A stretch of 64,000 nucleotides of DNA, taken from NCBI RefSeq assembly GCF_022321485.1, contig NZ_JAKOGG010000002.1, positions 310,001 through 374,000 of the forward strand. Reading direction: 5' to 3'. A program made the translations under genes and the position numbers. This DNA is from Shewanella electrica. Lineage in GTDB: Bacteria; Pseudomonadota; Gammaproteobacteria; Enterobacterales; Shewanellaceae. Positions 61,831-64,000 of this stretch are shown in pieces. Every line of letters starts with the position of its first letter. The first letter of the stretch is position 1. The notes under the pieces are model-generated. The model had not been told where the DNA came from. It saw nothing but the letters and a program-made list of their open reading frames with translations, and did not search any database.

Positions 61831-61866
61831 CAATTCGCACATTATCCAACCGCTAATCAGCATGCC

Positions 61867-61894
61867 GGATCTCAAACGTATAAATTTGAGGTCC
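61867..61894 (+). promoter_or_regulatory. Expression-platform hairpin hiding the ribosome binding site
   Basis: GGATCTCAAA and TTTGAGGTCC can pair (9 pairs plus one G-U) with an 8-nt loop; the 3' arm contains the Shine-Dalgarno GAGG three bases before the ATG region. It suits TPP-controlled translation. Confidence 0.7.
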
Positions 61895-61896
61895 AA

Positions 61897-64000
61897 ATGA
61901 ACAAAGTTTTACTGCCTACCTTGCTTGCCAGTGCTATCGCGCAAGCTATCGTTACCCCCGTTATCGCCAACGAAGCGCCTGATGTGGCACAGAGTGGCAC
62001 CAGCGCTGCGCCCGATGGTTCGACTATCGAACACCTTGTGGTGAGTTCTGATTTTCGCGGCACCAGCGTCGACAAACTGCCCGCCAGCGTCACGGTGATA
62101 GACCAGCAACGCATTGAAGACCAAGGCGCTGAGCACTTTGAAGATATGCTCAATAACATCGCTAACTTCAACTGGTCTGGCGGCAGTTCGCGGCCCAAGT
62201 ACTTTCAAATTCGTGGGGTAGGTGAGCAAGAGGAATACAAGGGCGCACCCAACTCCTCGGTCGGTTTTATCATTGATGATATCGACCTTTCTGGTCTCGG
62301 CATGGTGTCGAGCATGTATGACTTGCAGCAGTTTGAAGTGCTGCGCGGCCCACAAGGAACACGTTACGGTGCCAACGCGTTAGCGGGGCTGATTTACCTC
62401 AAAAGTAACGACCCGACCGAAACCCGCGAACATGGTTTAGAGCTATCGCTGGGGGATGACAACCTACGCACGCTCAGCGGTTTTAGTTCCGGCCCATTGA
62501 GCGACAAATTGCTCTACCGTGTGGCAGTGCAGCAGCATCAGCAAAACGGTTACATAGATAATAGCTATCTCAAGCGTGATGACACCAACCAACGTGATGA
62601 ACTCAGCACTCGTCTGAAACTGCGTTGGTTTGCCACCGACAATCTGCAAGTTGATACCACCGTGATGTTTGCCGATTTTGATAACGGTTACGATGCATGG
62701 ACGCTGGATAATAACGGCGAAACCAGCTTGAGCGACCAACCGGGCAAAGATTCACAAAAGACCACCGGTGCTAGCGTTAAATTGACCTACGACGGCTTTG
62801 CCAGCGCGCAGTTGGTGTCGCTCACCAGCTTTGCCAATTCCGATCATCAGTATAGTTTTGACGGCGATTGGGCCAACCCTGACTATTGGGCTAGCCGCAA
62901 TTGTGATGGCGGTGCCTGCGAATATAACTACTTCTGGGATCAAAGCGGCAAACGCCAGACCATTTCGCAAGAGTTACGTTTAAGCTCCAAAGACGCCGGC
63001 AAGATTTTCGCGGGTTCTACCGATTGGCTGGTGGGCGTGTATTTGATGGATTTAAGCGAAGATAACGACTTGAATTCAGTGTATAACGGCTTTCCTGATG
63101 AAGTGCTGCAATCTAAGTACGATGCTGACAATTACGCCGTATTTGGTCAGTTAGATACCACATTCAGCGGCGGATATAAGTTATCAGTCGGTGCACGTAT
63201 TGAGCGGCGCAGCAGTGATTATCGCGATAGCAATAACGACAATTTTGACCCCAGCGAAACCATGTGGGGCGGCCATATTGCGCTCACCAAAAGCTTTAGT
63301 GATACCCAAGAGGGCTACGCTCGCATCGCCCGCGGCTATAAAGCGGGTGGTTTCAACATGACGCTACCGGCCAGCATGGCGGATAAAAAAGAGTTTGATA
63401 CCGAGATTTTGTACAACTACGAAATCGGCCTCAAATCCGATTGGCTGCAAGGTGCCGCAAACACCCGCTTATCGGTGTTTTATATGGATCGTCAAGATCA
63501 ACAAGTGGCCGCGTCGCTGCAAAATCCGGCTGATCCACAACGCTTCATTCTGTTTACCGAAAACGCTGGCAGTTCGAAAAACTATGGCGCCGAGTTTGAG
63601 GGCAACTGGTATGTTAGCGACAGCGTGCAACTGTATAGCAGCGTAGGCTATCTCAGCGCCGAATATGGCGATTATCGCTACCAAGATAAATACGGTAGCG
63701 AGGTGGATTTAAGCGGGCGCGATCTGGCGCATTCACCACATTGGACCTACAGCTTAGGGGCCACTTGGCGCAGCGCCGAGGGCTGGTTTGCCAACCTTAA
63801 CGGCAGTGGTAAAAGTCAATTTTACTACTCTGACAGTAACGACTCGCGCTCAAAACCTTATAGCATCGTTAACGCCAAAGTGGGCTATGATGCCGACACT
63901 TGGGCGCTGTATCTGTGGGGCCGCAATTTGACCGACAAGCAATATGGCGTGCGCGGTTTTTACTTCGGCAACGAGCCAGACCAAGATTGGGCTGAAAAAC
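61897..64000 (+). CDS. TPP-riboswitch TonB-dependent receptor, C-terminus beyond window
   Basis: The first 701 residues of an outer-membrane receptor, with a signal peptide (MNKVLLPTLLASAIAQAIV...VIANEA). Plug text: IEHLVVSSDFRGTSVDKLPASVTVIDQQRIEDQGAEHFEDMLNNIANF, FQIRGVGEQ and DLQQFEVLRGPQGTRYGANALAGLIYLKS; the barrel is typical and the last visible part, AGGFNMTLPAS ... LWGRNLTDKQYGVRGFYFG, is near the C-terminus. A TPP riboswitch and RBS-hiding hairpin precede it, so it should be expressed when thiamin is scarce and take up thiamin or a precursor. Family receptors of this sort are best known in Bacteroidetes and some gammaproteobacteria. The last part is cut. Confidence 0.9.
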   Translation, partial: MNKVLLPTLLASAIAQAIVTPVIANEAPDVAQSGTSAAPDGSTIEHLVVSSDFRGTSVDKLPASVTVIDQQRIEDQGAEHFEDMLNNIANFNWSGGSSRPKYFQIRGVGEQEEYKGAPNSSVGFIIDDIDLSGLGMVSSMYDLQQFEVLRGPQGTRYGANALAGLIYLKSNDPTETREHGLELSLGDDNLRTLSGFSSGPLSDKLLYRVAVQQHQQNGYIDNSYLKRDDTNQRDELSTRLKLRWFATDNLQVDTTVMFADFDNGYDAWTLDNNGETSLSDQPGKDSQKTTGASVKLTYDGFASAQLVSLTSFANSDHQYSFDGDWANPDYWASRNCDGGACEYNYFWDQSGKRQTISQELRLSSKDAGKIFAGSTDWLVGVYLMDLSEDNDLNSVYNGFPDEVLQSKYDADNYAVFGQLDTTFSGGYKLSVGARIERRSSDYRDSNNDNFDPSETMWGGHIALTKSFSDTQEGYARIARGYKAGGFNMTLPASMADKKEFDTEILYNYEIGLKSDWLQGAANTRLSVFYMDRQDQQVAASLQNPADPQRFILFTENAGSSKNYGAEFEGNWYVSDSVQLYSSVGYLSAEYGDYRYQDKYGSEVDLSGRDLAHSPHWTYSLGATWRSAEGWFANLNGSGKSQFYYSDSNDSRSKPYSIVNAKVGYDADTWALYLWGRNLTDKQYGVRGFYFGNEPDQDWAEK

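Noticed and set aside
1-64000. tRNA, rRNA, CRISPR array or intact transposase
   Set aside because: No T-loop consensus (GTTCGAATC), no regularly spaced direct repeats and no DDE transposase frame were seen on either strand; only non-autonomous repeats were found.

Overview
The window looks like chromosomal DNA of a marine or estuarine gammaproteobacterium of the Shewanella/Alteromonadales type. This is inferred from four TonB-dependent receptors, a RegBA-like pair, LytS/LytTR signalling, HinT, RhlE and paired PaaI-like thioesterases; no rRNA or other phylogenetic marker is present, so genus is not proven. Gene density is high on both strands. No tRNA, rRNA, CRISPR array or intact transposase was seen.

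Layout. 1-9.4 kb: the start of a cupin gene, a short unknown gene, an AEC transporter, a methyltransferase, an M61 peptidase, an overlapping hinT/thioesterase/thioesterase run, an AT-rich CgeB-like glycosyltransferase, an isochorismatase-like hydrolase and a helix-hairpin-helix protein. 9.6-17.5 kb: a LysR regulator divergent from a DsbA-like protein and a metallo-beta-lactamase-fold protein whose zinc site is destroyed, then MipA/OmpV, a beta-class-like GST behind a perfect palindrome, a YczE-like membrane protein, an S10 carboxypeptidase and YjjG. 17.5-23.5 kb: a sigma-54 activator divergent from a small alpha/beta hydrolase with a sigma-54-like promoter, then the sulfate ABC operon sbp-cysT-cysW-cysA. 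23.5-28.9 kb: a FucP-like sugar permease and a copper-receptor-like TonB receptor followed by a RegB/RegA-like pair. 28.9-38.6 kb: an IS5-type MITE next to another repeat, a CYTH protein, a NYN protein, RhlE, two solute-binding proteins, a large TonB receptor, a truncated aldo/keto reductase fused to repeat DNA, and a GFA protein. 38.6-40.4 kb: lemA and a DUF3137 gene.

40.5-47.0 kb is a tight seven-gene minus-strand operon: a periplasmic protein, a MacB/LolD-like ATPase and permease, a LolA-like periplasmic protein, an outer-membrane beta-barrel, a LytS-like kinase and a LytTR regulator. It reads as a self-regulated envelope transport system and is the best candidate here for an undescribed system. 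47.5-54 kb: a kinase-fold protein, a large DUF748 protein and a third TonB receptor. 54.5-61.5 kb: a run of accessory genes (possible DUF7716, a 1107-residue ankyrin protein, a CbrC-like protein and several unknowns) resembling orphan immunity genes. The window ends with a TPP riboswitch controlling a fourth TonB receptor, which is cut by the window edge and is probably a thiamin or thiamin-precursor receptor.

Several non-coding repeats are scattered through the window: an IS5-type MITE family (8024, 29006, 32115), a second family (9450, 28909, 38040) and a family with inverted ends (13026, 40447). One copy supplies the stop codon of the CYTH gene and another is fused to the broken aldo/keto reductase.
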